Under the pieces are notes generated by a model. The model ran no database searches and was not told the DNA's origin. It saw nothing but the letters and a program-made list of their open reading frames with translations. A DNA stretch of 24,017 bases, from NCBI GenBank assembly GCA_964547485.1, contig CAZJNU010000039.1, forward strand, positions 1-24,017, given 5' to 3'. This document shows, piece by piece, positions 1 to 8,127 of the stretch (its first letter is position 1; every line of letters begins with the position of its first letter). The translations under genes and the position numbers were made by a program. Origin of the DNA: JACJWR01 sp964547485. GTDB lineage: Bacteria > Actinomycetota > Actinomycetes > S36-B12 > UBA10799.

Positions 1-981
1 CTCGTCGGGGTCGCAAGCAAGTGCCAGGTCGTCACCGGATTTCGCGACACCATCGGTCTATCGGGCCGGTTGTCGTCTCGACTGCAACCCAACCACCCGA
101 CCGACGACCCGTTGGGGATCTGCATCTCCATCATCGACGGACTGCTGTTCGGTTGTGGTGACGCCTGCATCGGGATCAACCCGGCGACCGACAGTCTGCG
201 CTCGACAGTGGAACTGCTGAAGATGCTCGACGGGCTGATCCAGGAACTCTCGATCCCCACTCAGAGTTGCGTACTGACCCATGTCACGAACACGATTCTG
301 GCCATCGAGGCAGGCGCTCCCGTTGATCTGGTGTTTCAGTCGATCGCCGACACCCAGGCAACCAACACGAGTTTCGGCATCGATCTGGCGATCCTTGCCG
401 AGGCCCGGCAGGCTGCACTGGAGCTGAACCGCGGCACCGTCGGCGAAAACGTCATGTACTTCGAGACCGGGCAAGGGTCATGCCTGTCCGCTGATGGCCA
501 CCACGGCGTTGATCAGCAAACTCTCGAAGCGAGGGCCTACGGCGTCGCCCGCGCCTTCGACCCGTTGCTCGTCAATACTGTCGTCGGATTCATCGGACCC
601 GAGTACCTCTACGACGGCAAGCAGATTCGTCGGGCGGGGCTCGAAGATCACTTCTGCGGCAAGCTGCTCGGACTCCCGATGGGCTGCGACGTCTGCTACA
701 CCAACCACGCCGAGGCCGACCAGAACGACTCCGATGACCTGATGACGCTGCTCGGACTCGCGGGCTGCACGTTCTTCATGGGGGTTCCCGGTGCCGATGA
801 CGTCATGCTCGGCGTCCAGACCACCAGTTTTCACGATATTGCCTACCTGCACCGCCAACTCGGCAAGCACCCCGCACCGGAGTTCGCGCAGTGGCTGCGG
901 GAGCAGGGGATAGTCGACGATGACGGTACGTTTGTGCCGATCGCGGCCACCCATCCACTGCTCGCACTGGCCGCCCGATGA
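1..981 (+). CDS. eutB: Ethanolamine ammonia-lyase large subunit EutB, 5'-truncated by window edge
   Basis: This is the large (catalytic, cobalamin-binding) subunit of ethanolamine ammonia-lyase, which converts ethanolamine to acetaldehyde and ammonia using adenosylcobalamin. The frame is open from base 1, so the gene begins upstream; 326 residues are visible. E. coli EutB has about 453 residues, so roughly the first 125 are missing. Highly conserved family blocks are readable: RLQPNHPTDDP near the left edge, then IGINPATDS, IPTQSCVLTHVT, GAPVDLVFQSIADT, VGENVMYFETGQGS, HHGVDQQTLEARAY, GFIGPEYLYDGKQI, GLEDHFCGKLLGLPMG, CYTNHAEADQND and GVPGADDVML. An internal TTG at 70 is only the first possible start codon inside the fragment and is not the real start. 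The stop codon overlaps the eutC start (ATGA), so the two subunits are probably translationally coupled. No microcompartment shell gene is visible. Confidence 0.96.
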   Translation, partial: LVGVASKCQVVTGFRDTIGLSGRLSSRLQPNHPTDDPLGICISIIDGLLFGCGDACIGINPATDSLRSTVELLKMLDGLIQELSIPTQSCVLTHVTNTILAIEAGAPVDLVFQSIADTQATNTSFGIDLAILAEARQAALELNRGTVGENVMYFETGQGSCLSADGHHGVDQQTLEARAYGVARAFDPLLVNTVVGFIGPEYLYDGKQIRRAGLEDHFCGKLLGLPMGCDVCYTNHAEADQNDSDDLMTLLGLAGCTFFMGVPGADDVMLGVQTTSFHDIAYLHRQLGKHPAPEFAQWLREQGIVDDDGTFVPIAATHPLLALAAR

Positions 982-1841
982 CCAGCAGCCGAGTCGACGC
1001 CGAGGCTGCCGCGGGCGCCGTCGAGGCTGCCGACTCACTGGATGCTCAATGGCAGGTGCTGCGCGGACTGACCCAGGCCAGGGTCGGGCTCGGACGCTCG
1101 GGCGTCAGTCTGCCCACCGCTCAGCTGCTTGCATTCGAGGCGGATCACGCGCTGGCCCGCGACGCGGTCCGGGAAGCCTTCGACGCCGAGATCTTCGCCT
1201 CTCGAGTGAAGGCGCTGGGACTGACAGCGGTAATCGTGCAGACCCTGGTCGACAGCAGGGAGCAGTACCTACGCCGGCCTAACCTCGGGCGGCGGCTGAC
1301 CGACGTCAGCCGCGCACAACTGGTGGCGATCGCCCGCGCCCACGAGCGGGAGGCCGGCTCCCAGTGGGATGTCGCGTTCATCGTCAGCGATGGTCTGTCG
1401 GCGACGGCCACGACCAGGCACGCCCTCCCCCTGCTCGCCGCCGCCGTGCCCCAGCTCGAGACGTCCGGACTGGCGGTGGGGCCGGTGGTGATCGCGCGCT
1501 TCGGCCGAGTGGGGCTACTCAACGATGTGGGCGCGGCGCTCGGTGCACGGTCGGCCATGATCCTGCTCGGCGAGCGGCCGGGACTGTCCGCCCCGGACAG
1601 CCTGAGTGCCTACTTCGAGTTCCGTCCGCGCCCGGAACTGACTGATGCCGAACGGAACTGCATCTCGAACATTCGCCCCGACGGACTGCCACCCGAGCAG
1701 GCCGCGGTCGCAGTGACGACCCTGATCCGCGAGGGAGCCCGTCGTCGACTGAGTGGAACCAGGCTCAAGATCGAGTATCCCGACGCTGCCCCAGCCCTGG
1801 TGGGCGATGGGCTAGGAACTGGTGCCGACCAACGAGGTTGA
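978..1841 (+). CDS. eutC: Ethanolamine ammonia-lyase small subunit EutC
   Basis: This is the light subunit of ethanolamine ammonia-lyase, which partners EutB and contributes to cobalamin binding. It has 287 residues, a normal length for the family. Family signatures are GLGRSG (about 38-42), YLRRPNLGRRL (about 97-107), FIVSDGLSA (134-142), LLGERPGLSAPDSLS (196-210) and RNCISNIRPDGL (226-237). The ATG at 978 overlaps the eutB stop as ATGA. The last 30 bases overlap, tail to tail, with the 3' end of the minus-strand propeller gene, leaving no room for a terminator between the two. The final 25 or so residues (around PALVGDGLGTGADQRG) lie beyond the conserved core. Function is assigned by motif recognition and operon context and is secure. 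Confidence 0.95.
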   Translation: MTSSRVDAEAAAGAVEAADSLDAQWQVLRGLTQARVGLGRSGVSLPTAQLLAFEADHALARDAVREAFDAEIFASRVKALGLTAVIVQTLVDSREQYLRRPNLGRRLTDVSRAQLVAIARAHEREAGSQWDVAFIVSDGLSATATTRHALPLLAAAVPQLETSGLAVGPVVIARFGRVGLLNDVGAALGARSAMILLGERPGLSAPDSLSAYFEFRPRPELTDAERNCISNIRPDGLPPEQAAVAVTTLIREGARRRLSGTRLKIEYPDAAPALVGDGLGTGADQRG

Positions 1842-3950
1842 CCCGATGGCGACGCAGTTCTTCGGACCGGGACAGGCGAACCCCGACACGGTGGTGGTGG
1901 CCGGAACCGGGGAGGTCGACCAGGAGGTGCCCGCGTTGGCGGTGGAATACAACAGTCCCAGACCGCCTGCGAGGCAGGTGCCGTTCGACTGGCAGATCGC
2001 AGCAGCGAAGTCTGACGGGGTCGTCGCGCTGGTCGGAACAGCGTATTTTGTCCAGGACGCACCCGCATCGGTTGTCATCGCCAGCAGACCCCCGGGACCG
2101 GCCGCGATGCAGGTAGCACCACCGCAGCTGAGGGCTGCCACCTTCTGACCGGGGACGGTCGCGGTTGCGGTGTTCAGCACCAGCGGTGAGATGGTCCACT
2201 GCCAGCTGACAGACGTGGTTGGACCAACAGCCGGCGTGATCGTCGGTACCCCGATGTAGACGCCCGTGTCGCCACCGGCAAGGCATCTGGTCGGCGTCGG
2301 GCACGAGATTCCGGCGAGTTTGGCACCGGCGGCCGCCGCCGGCGGGATCCGCGAACTCCACCAGCCGCTGGTCGCGCCGTCGGTAGTCGTGTAGATCACC
2401 GATCCACCAGCGCCGAAGCAGACATCGGTAGCCACGCAGTCGTAGCCACTTGGTCCGCTGTAGTTCGCGCCGGCGCCGATCCTGCTGCGCCAGTTGAGTC
2501 CCCCGTCGGTGGTCAACGAGGCGCTCGTCTGTCCGAGTGAGAGACAACTCGGCCAATTGCTGCAGATGATCGTCTCAGCGGCGATGTCTGACACCACGGA
2601 CCAATAGCGACCCCCCGAGGCAGTTGCGCCCATAGGTGTGAAGCCGCCGCCCGCCAGACAGTGACCGGCCGCATCGCAGTCGATTGTGCTGATGGTGCCG
2701 ACCTCATTCACTGCCGTCCAGGTCAATCCAGCGGTGGAACTGGCATAGACGGCAGCTCCGTCACCCACGGCGACGCAATTCGTGCCCGCGCAGCTGATGT
2801 CGGTGAGGGACTTCGATCCGATCGGGACCGACTCCCAATTCTTCGACCCCGCCGGAAGATAGACGACGCTCGCGGAGGTGATCCCGACGCAGGTGTTCTG
2901 CGTGGCCGGGCAGGTCAGCGCCAGTACGACCGCTGCTTCTGGGGCGATGCCCAGCACGGTCCAGGTCGCGAACGGCGCTGTGACACCCAGCAGTTTGCCC
3001 AAACTGTCCGATGCCGTGCAGGCGGTTGCCGATTGGCATGCCACGGACTGGAATGGCCCAGCTCCGGGGGCGGCAATCGCCTTCGCCGTCGACGTCGCGG
3101 TCGTGATCACAGCGGACTTCCCTGCCGCCCCCACAGCCACACACGTTGCGGACGTGGGGCAGGCAACGTCGAGGAAACCGATGCCCAGGCTGCTTCCAGC
3201 TACGCTGGGAGTCCAGGACCCACCCGCGTTCTTGGAAAGCCAGACCCCACCGCCGACGCCGACGATCGCGCAGGTGGCGCCGCTGCACGAGATCGCTGAG
3301 GCCAACTGCGACTTCCCCGGGCCCGCCACTGGCAGCGTCGTCCGCGCGCCCCAGGTGGCGCCGCCGTTGGTGCTGGCGTACACCCCCGAGACAGTTGCGG
3401 TCGTGTTGGCCAGGCCAGCGTTGGAGATCGCCAGACAGTTGGCACCGGCGCAGCTGACGTCAGCGAGCTGCGCGGGCGGTGTCAGGCCAGGTACGGGAGT
3501 GGACCACGCCACGTCCGGCGCTGGACCGGTGATCCGCATCCCCACGCCGCCGACACCCACCGCCACGCAGTTCGTGGGAGCGGAACACGACAGTCCGGCA
3601 AGCGCGGGCCCGGTATCCTGCCAACTCCACGGCGACGGCACCAGCGATGTCTTGACCGCCGGGCCAAATGCGACGGTCGGCTTGGTCGGGGGTTTGGCGG
3701 CCGGCACGGGCTTAGGCTTCGGCTTCGCCGGTGGCTTCGGCTTCGGCTTCGGCTTCGGCTTCGCCGCGGGCTTCGGCTTTGGCTTCGCCGCGGGCTTCAC
3801 CTTCGGTGCGGGCGTTGGCTGCGGGTTGGCCTGTGGCCCGACAGAACTAGCCCCCGCCGAGACGGCCGAAATTGCTGCGGCGGGTTGCACGCCCACCGCT
3901 CCCGCCGCCACGAACAGCAGCGCCAGCAGCCCCACCCGGATCTGCTTCAT
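1812..3950 (-). CDS. Secreted Asp-box (BNR-like) beta-propeller protein with Lys/Pro-rich linker
   Basis: A 712-residue exported protein of unknown function. The ATG at 3950 gives a classical signal peptide (MKQIRVGLLALLFVAAGAVG, then VQPAAA). The frame stays open upstream to 4112, but that extension lacks signal character, and GGGAAG lies just upstream of 3950; an ATG at 3956 is a close alternative. Residues about 48-90 form a Lys/Pro/Ala-rich linker, plausibly spanning or binding the cell wall. Residues about 115-705 contain fourteen Cys pairs, 5-7 residues apart, recurring about every 40 residues (C122/128, C167/172, C222/227 ... C693/699), often followed by VAVG or LAGG. Between them are Asp-box-like motifs such as STNGGATW (193-200), SKNAGGSW (239-246), TTDGGLNW (480-487) and TTDAGASW (626-633). 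This is the layout of sialidase/BNR-type beta-propellers. No catalytic residues are identifiable, so a binding or structural role at the cell surface is as likely as an enzymatic one. Confidence 0.8.
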   Translation of the reverse strand: MKQIRVGLLALLFVAAGAVGVQPAAAISAVSAGASSVGPQANPQPTPAPKVKPAAKPKPKPAAKPKPKPKPKPPAKPKPKPVPAAKPPTKPTVAFGPAVKTSLVPSPWSWQDTGPALAGLSCSAPTNCVAVGVGGVGMRITGPAPDVAWSTPVPGLTPPAQLADVSCAGANCLAISNAGLANTTATVSGVYASTNGGATWGARTTLPVAGPGKSQLASAISCSGATCAIVGVGGGVWLSKNAGGSWTPSVAGSSLGIGFLDVACPTSATCVAVGAAGKSAVITTATSTAKAIAAPGAGPFQSVACQSATACTASDSLGKLLGVTAPFATWTVLGIAPEAAVVLALTCPATQNTCVGITSASVVYLPAGSKNWESVPIGSKSLTDISCAGTNCVAVGDGAAVYASSTAGLTWTAVNEVGTISTIDCDAAGHCLAGGGFTPMGATASGGRYWSVVSDIAAETIICSNWPSCLSLGQTSASLTTDGGLNWRSRIGAGANYSGPSGYDCVATDVCFGAGGSVIYTTTDGATSGWWSSRIPPAAAAGAKLAGISCPTPTRCLAGGDTGVYIGVPTITPAVGPTTSVSWQWTISPLVLNTATATVPGQKVAALSCGGATCIAAGPGGLLAMTTDAGASWTKYAVPTSATTPSDFAAAICQSNGTCLAGGLGLLYSTANAGTSWSTSPVPATTTVSGFACPGPKNCVAIGSTSLVGTSS
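3733..3762. repeat. Five perfect tandem copies of the hexamer GGCTTC
   Basis: Five uninterrupted GGCTTC units lie inside a wider imperfect hexamer/dodecamer array from about 3709 to 3806. On the minus strand each unit encodes Lys-Pro, part of the Lys/Pro-rich linker of the secreted propeller protein. Copy-number change by slippage would alter linker length by two residues without breaking the frame. Confidence 0.85.
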
Positions 3951-4077
3951 GAGCATCTTCCCGCCATAACCATTGTGGACCTCGATCCGTCTTGGGCGTC
4001 TCAGCAATGTAACCTGCCCAGCAGTGAGGACTCTTGTTGATAAATCGGCCGTCCCAAAGCTGGGGCGGCCGCTTGGC

Positions 4078-5514
4078 ATGCACTTTACGTGGTGCGTCTC
4101 GGCATTTTTCACAGCCCTCGCGCTGGTCCTGTCTGCCGCACCGGCAAGCGCCTACACGACCAGCACCGCCAGGGTGAAACCGACAGCAGGATCGCCTTTG
4201 GTGATCGTGCGCAATGCCACGCTTGCCAAAGGCGCCACGAAGGCAACCATCCGTGCAACTGTGCAGTGGAACAGCGCGGGCGTGACAGTGGACAAGCTGA
4301 CCATCGGCGAAGTGCGTGTCATTGCGACTGACCGGGCGACCCAGCGAACAACCCTGGTCGCGGCCACTTCCGCTAATCCGCTGACCTCACTGACTCAGAC
4401 GGTGACCTTGCAGGTCACCACACCGGCACTGCTCAAGTCGCTCGCGAACGGCAACCGGGTCACCATCACGGCAACCCAGCACGGCTACACCCCGACGCCA
4501 CTGCTGCCCACTGGCGTGAGCTACGTGACCGTGACCCAGTTGCAGGCGGGTCCGCCACGCGGACCCGTGGGAAGGTTGGTGTGCTCCGACCGCCCACTGA
4601 CGGCGACCCACCCGGATGGCTCACCACAGTCATTCGACCAGTGCGATTTCACTGGTGCCGCACTGACCAACGCACAACTGTCGACGGCCACCAGTACCAG
4701 TTACATCCGCTCCGACTTCACCGGCGCCAATCTCGCTGGGGCGACGCTCTCCGGCGGCAACTTCAGTGGCGCTCACCTGCACGGCGCTTCGGTGATGGGC
4801 GCCGCGATCGACCGCGTGCGGTTGTCCGGGGCGGCCGGCACGGGACTCCTGGCGGCCAGAACAACCATCACCAACTCCTACCTCGACGAAGCCGATTTCA
4901 CCGGCTCGAACTTTTCGCACTCCGATGCCAGCGCGGTGTCGTTCAGCCACACGAATTTCACAGGGGCGTTGTTCTCGGGCGCGGGAATGACACAGAGCGA
5001 TCTGTCGTACAGCAATCTCGCCAAGGCGAATCTGATTGGTTCCGACATCGTCCAAACCAGCTTCTTCCTCACCAACCTGACCGATGCCACGCTCCGCAAC
5101 GCCCACATCCCCCCTCCCTTCGGCCAACCGGACCCCCTGCGGTGGGCAACCAGGTGCCGAACGGTCCTTCCTTCCGGCAAGGTCGACAATTCGGACTGCC
5201 AAGGACGGATCGCGCAACGTCCGGTGCCACCGTTGACCCTGCCCGCCGGTTTGGTACACCCGGGTCTGACCACGATCCTGCAACACGTCGCCGTCACTAA
5301 CGCTGGACATCGTGTGCAGGTCAAGGCGACGGCACGGCCGTTGAGCCGGGCTACCCGCGGTGAGCTGTTCTATGCCCGACTCATCTTTGGTGCAGCCGGT
5401 CGGGTCAGCCTGCTGACCGGGACACCGCCGATGGTGGTTCGACTGACGTTGTTTGCACCAGGTGACACCCAATACCTGCCCTACCGAAGCGAGCGGACAT
5501 ATGTATTGCGCTGA
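4078..5514 (+). CDS. Secreted pentapeptide-repeat protein (paralog 1)
   Basis: A 478-residue exported protein of unknown function. The frame is open from 3973, but the ATG at 4078 begins a clear signal peptide (MHFTWCVSAFFTALALVLSA, then APASA with likely cleavage before YTT). Residues about 26-160 are a beta-rich domain I do not recognise (WNSAGVTVDKLTIGEVRV, then VTITATQHGY and YVTVTQLQAGPP). Residues about 189-343 are pentapeptide repeats of the A(D/N)LxX type (DFTGA, NLAGA, NFSGA, ADFTG, NFTGA, DLSYS, NLAKA, NLIGS, NLTDA), expected to fold as a right-handed quadrilateral beta-helix. Cys pairs C169/C189 and C360/C374 flank the repeats. About 100 further residues follow the repeats and are absent from the next gene's product. 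The gene is divergent from the propeller gene and overlaps the following paralog by 14 bases. The ribosome site is weak. Confidence 0.8.
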   Translation: MHFTWCVSAFFTALALVLSAAPASAYTTSTARVKPTAGSPLVIVRNATLAKGATKATIRATVQWNSAGVTVDKLTIGEVRVIATDRATQRTTLVAATSANPLTSLTQTVTLQVTTPALLKSLANGNRVTITATQHGYTPTPLLPTGVSYVTVTQLQAGPPRGPVGRLVCSDRPLTATHPDGSPQSFDQCDFTGAALTNAQLSTATSTSYIRSDFTGANLAGATLSGGNFSGAHLHGASVMGAAIDRVRLSGAAGTGLLAARTTITNSYLDEADFTGSNFSHSDASAVSFSHTNFTGALFSGAGMTQSDLSYSNLAKANLIGSDIVQTSFFLTNLTDATLRNAHIPPPFGQPDPLRWATRCRTVLPSGKVDNSDCQGRIAQRPVPPLTLPAGLVHPGLTTILQHVAVTNAGHRVQVKATARPLSRATRGELFYARLIFGAAGRVSLLTGTPPMVVRLTLFAPGDTQYLPYRSERTYVLR

Positions 5515-6754
5515 CGCCGGTCGCGCACCACGAGGAGCGCGCTCCCGCCACAACAACGTCTCCTGGTTCGCTCGAGTCCGCGGTCTACGATTCGGGCTGC
5601 TGGGCTTCCTGGTTGCGCTGATCTCCCTACCGAGCATCGGGCCGAGCCACGCCGCAACGGACGCGCCCGCGATCCGACCTGCGACCGTGCAGGCGCGCGT
5701 CGCATCTCTGGTTCCGATGAGCGCCACCCTCACCCGCACCGTGGGGTACCGACAGATCAGCGGTGCCGTCCGCTGGAATTCCGTGGGCGTGCAGACCAAG
5801 GCGATGACCGTGGGCACGCTCCGGGTGCTCGCGGTGGAATCTGGCACCAACTTGCCGACCCTGCTCAGCCAGCGAAACTATCCCGCTCAGGCGGCTACGA
5901 CGCCCACCCGGTTCACCTTCCGGTGGCCTAGCGCAGCCGTCGACAAGGCGATGGCTGTGGGTAACCGGATAGTCGTGACGGCGACCCAACACGCGCCCAC
6001 GTCCGACCTCCCGACCCCGACCCCGGTGTACACCACCGATAGCTACGTGACCGTCGTGCAGGTTCAGGCTGGCGCTCCGAGGCCCGCGGGTATCGGTACC
6101 CGCAACTGCTCCAACCGCAGCATCGCGCCGCCGGCAGACGGTCTCACGCCGATGAATTTCGACCTCTGCGACCTCACCGGCGCGTCGCTGACCCATGCGA
6201 CCCTCGCGCCGGCGGGGCCGCCCAGCTACTTCCGCAAGGCCAACCTCACCGGGGCGGACCTGACCCATTCGCTCCTCTCGCATGCAGTGCTCTCCGGCTC
6301 GCTGCTGGCTGGGGCAAATGCCAGCGGCGCGGACCTGACCTTCGCTTCCATCGCGGGCAGTCTGGCACCCAGGTTCACCGCCAGGGCAACCCTGATCTCC
6401 AACCTGAGCGCGTGGGCGGCGCGGGCGACCGGCGCCAACTTCTCCCAGTCGACCCTGACCGCGTCCTCTCTGCAAGGTGCCGACCTCCGGGGCGCCAACT
6501 TCACAGCCACGACCCTGACCAATAGGGTGATCCTCTCGTTCGCCGACCTGCGGGCGGCAACCTTCACCGGCAGCTACCTCGATGCGCCGACGATGCTGCT
6601 CACCAACTGGGCCGCGGCCGATCTCCGGGGCGCCACCTACGTGCCGGCAGTCTCGGTAGGTGCAGACTTTCGATGGACGACGCTATGTCGCACGACATGG
6701 TTCAACGGCTCGCAGAACAACCGCGACTGCCCCTGGCCCCGAACCAGGCGATGA
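5501..6754 (+). CDS. Secreted or membrane-anchored pentapeptide-repeat protein (paralog 2)
   Basis: A 417-residue paralog of the preceding gene product, of unknown function. The ATG at 5501 was chosen because it gives a short overlap (14 bases) with the upstream gene and is preceded by GCGAGCGGA; an in-frame ATG at 5453 would overlap by 62 bases. A basic N-terminus leads into a hydrophobic segment (LRFGLLGFLVALISLPSIG, about 29-47) ending at PSHAA, a signal peptide or anchor. The N-terminal domain matches paralog 1 (WNSVGVQTKAMTVGTLRV, VVTATQHAP, YVTVVQVQAGAPR). Pentapeptide repeats run from about 223 to 380 (DLTGA, NLTGA, DLTHS, ANFSQ, DLRGA, NFTAT, DLRGA). C203/C223 and C396/C410 have exactly the same 20- and 14-residue spacing as in paralog 1. 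The long C-terminal extension of paralog 1 is missing here. Confidence 0.8.
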   Translation: MYCADAGRAPRGARSRHNNVSWFARVRGLRFGLLGFLVALISLPSIGPSHAATDAPAIRPATVQARVASLVPMSATLTRTVGYRQISGAVRWNSVGVQTKAMTVGTLRVLAVESGTNLPTLLSQRNYPAQAATTPTRFTFRWPSAAVDKAMAVGNRIVVTATQHAPTSDLPTPTPVYTTDSYVTVVQVQAGAPRPAGIGTRNCSNRSIAPPADGLTPMNFDLCDLTGASLTHATLAPAGPPSYFRKANLTGADLTHSLLSHAVLSGSLLAGANASGADLTFASIAGSLAPRFTARATLISNLSAWAARATGANFSQSTLTASSLQGADLRGANFTATTLTNRVILSFADLRAATFTGSYLDAPTMLLTNWAAADLRGATYVPAVSVGADFRWTTLCRTTWFNGSQNNRDCPWPRTRR

Positions 6755-6763
6755 GGACTGCCA

Positions 6764-7642
6764 GTGGCCTCGATCATGACACCCGACGTTGCGGGCGGCG
6801 CCTTCGATGCATTTCTCACGGACGTGGCACCCAGCGCCGGCAGCCAGCGCCGCTGGCAACCAGGCGACCCCCCGATGCCGGCGCTTTTCATCAGCCACGG
6901 TGCCCCACCGCTGTTCGACGATCCTGAGTGGATCGCCGAACTGTTCCGATGGTCGATCGCGATGCCGAAACCGAGGGCGGTGCTGATCGTCAGCGCACAC
7001 TGGGAGGCCGCGCCGCTGACCATTTCGGCCGCCGCTGCCGGCACCCCCCTGGTGTACGACTTCGCCGGATTCCACCCGCGCTACTTCCGGATGACGTACC
7101 CGACTCCGGACGCCAGTTGGTTGGCCTCTCGCGCTGAGGCGATGATGCCCCCCGCCGAGGCCATCCATCGGCACCCCAGCCGAGGTCTCGACCACGGCGC
7201 CTGGGTTCCGCTGAAGGTCATGTATCCGGCCGCTGACGTTCCGGTTGTGCAGTTGAGCATGCCCAGTCACGACCCGGACCGGCTGATGGAATTGGGTCGA
7301 CGGCTGCGGCCTCTGCGGGACGAAGGAGTCCTGCTCATCGGCTCCGGGTTCATGACCCACGGATTGCCCTACCTCACCGCCGAGAGCTTCACCCGCAATC
7401 GGATTGACGGCTGGTCGCGCGATTTCGACTCCTGGGCAGCCGAAGCGCTGGCGATTGACGACCGGGACCGACTTGCGGCGTTTCATAGGGCTCCGGGGAT
7501 GCCCTATGCCCATCCCACGGTCGAGCATTACACCCCATTGTTCGTCACCCTGGGGGCGGCCTCCGAATCGGCCGAGCCGGCGCAGACCATCATCGACGGT
7601 TTCCAGTTCGGGCTGGCGAAGCGCTCCATCCAAGTAGGTTGA
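6764..7642 (+). CDS. Class III extradiol dioxygenase of the LigB/DODA family (YgiD-like)
   Basis: A 292-residue protein of the LigB superfamily, 4,5-DOPA-dioxygenase-extradiol/YgiD type, a metal-dependent ring-cleaving enzyme of catechol-type substrates. The actual substrate cannot be read from sequence. Visible signatures are LFISHGAPPLFDDP (41-54), VLIVSAHWE (73-81), YDFAGFHPRYFRMTYP (98-113), GLDHGAWVPL (141-150), GSGFMTHGL (193-201) and AHPTVEHYTPLFVTLGAA (249-266). By analogy with YgiD, H45, H79, H199 and H255 are the likely metal ligands. The GTG at 6764 is supported by GAGGA six bases upstream, inside the stop of the preceding gene; an ATG at 6776 is a weaker alternative. The gene follows the pentapeptide gene by 9 bases and overlaps the VOC gene by one base, so it may be co-transcribed with both. 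Confidence 0.9.
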   Translation: MASIMTPDVAGGAFDAFLTDVAPSAGSQRRWQPGDPPMPALFISHGAPPLFDDPEWIAELFRWSIAMPKPRAVLIVSAHWEAAPLTISAAAAGTPLVYDFAGFHPRYFRMTYPTPDASWLASRAEAMMPPAEAIHRHPSRGLDHGAWVPLKVMYPAADVPVVQLSMPSHDPDRLMELGRRLRPLRDEGVLLIGSGFMTHGLPYLTAESFTRNRIDGWSRDFDSWAAEALAIDDRDRLAAFHRAPGMPYAHPTVEHYTPLFVTLGAASESAEPAQTIIDGFQFGLAKRSIQVG

Positions 7643-8127
7643 TGCCCATGCCTCTGATCACCCCCAACCTCTGGTTCGACACGCAAGCCAAGGACGCGGC
7701 CGAGTTCTATGTCTCCATCTTCCCGAATTCGCGGATCACGCATGTGAACTACCACGGCGACGCCCCGGGATCGGCGGGAACAGTGCTCACGGTCGATTTC
7801 ACGCTCGACGGGCAGCCGTACACAGCGATCAACGGTGGCCCGCAGTTTCAGTTCACCGAGGCCCTCTCGCTGCTCATCAACTGCGCCGACCAGGCTGAAG
7901 TTGACTACTACTGGACTGCCCTGTCCGCTGGCGGAGCTGAAGGTCAGTGCGGTTGGTTGAAGGACCGGTTTGGACTCTCGTGGCAGGTGATTCCAGGGGC
8001 CGCGATGGGGCAGTTGCTCGGGGATCCCGATCCAGCTCGAGGACAGCGGGCAATGACAGCGATGTTGGGGATGGGAAAGATCGACCTGGCAGCGATGAAG
8101 GCCGCCGCCGACGGGCTTCCTACCTGA
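7642..8127 (+). CDS. VOC-superfamily protein, PhnB-like (3-demethylubiquinone methyltransferase-type domain)
   Basis: A 161-residue protein of the glyoxalase/VOC fold, in the PhnB-like group that Pfam named after a supposed 3-demethylubiquinone methyltransferase. Members bind divalent metal and act on small molecules, but most have no assigned substrate. Family features are ITPNLWFDTQAKDAAEFYVS near the N-terminus, FPNSRI, VDFTLDGQPYTAINGGPQF, CGWLKDRFGLSWQVIP, and the C-terminal AMLGMGKIDLAAMKAA helix. The start at 7642 shares a TGATG overlap with the dioxygenase stop, suggesting coupling; ATG at 7648 is an alternative start. The 3' end overlaps the convergent DUF4396 gene by 8 bases. Location next to an extradiol dioxygenase, itself a metal enzyme of small aromatic substrates, hints at a shared pathway but does not prove one. 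Confidence 0.88.
   Translation: MPMPLITPNLWFDTQAKDAAEFYVSIFPNSRITHVNYHGDAPGSAGTVLTVDFTLDGQPYTAINGGPQFQFTEALSLLINCADQAEVDYYWTALSAGGAEGQCGWLKDRFGLSWQVIPGAAMGQLLGDPDPARGQRAMTAMLGMGKIDLAAMKAAADGLPT

Noticed and set aside
1..1841. Possible ethanolamine-utilisation microcompartment locus
   Set aside because: Only eutB and eutC are seen, and no shell, aldehyde dehydrogenase or reactivase gene follows. The next gene downstream is an unrelated secreted protein on the other strand.
3709..3806. Tandem short repeats considered as a CRISPR-like array
   Set aside because: The units are 6-12 bases with no unique spacers and are in frame within a coding Lys/Pro linker.
2878..3969. A plus-strand frame with a Gly-Phe-rich stretch opposite the propeller gene
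   Set aside because: The GFGFGF stretch is simply the complement of the Lys-Pro repeat. The minus-strand product has a signal peptide, paired Cys and Asp-boxes, so it is the real gene.
4630..5850. A 406-codon minus-strand frame across the two pentapeptide genes
   Set aside because: It spans the junction of two recognised plus-strand genes and shows no domain. The regular pentapeptide spacing keeps stops out of the antisense frame.
1812..6754. The secreted-protein block considered as a mobile or phage-derived island
   Set aside because: No integrase, transposase, terminal repeats or attachment site is visible, and base composition by eye is only slightly different from the neighbours.
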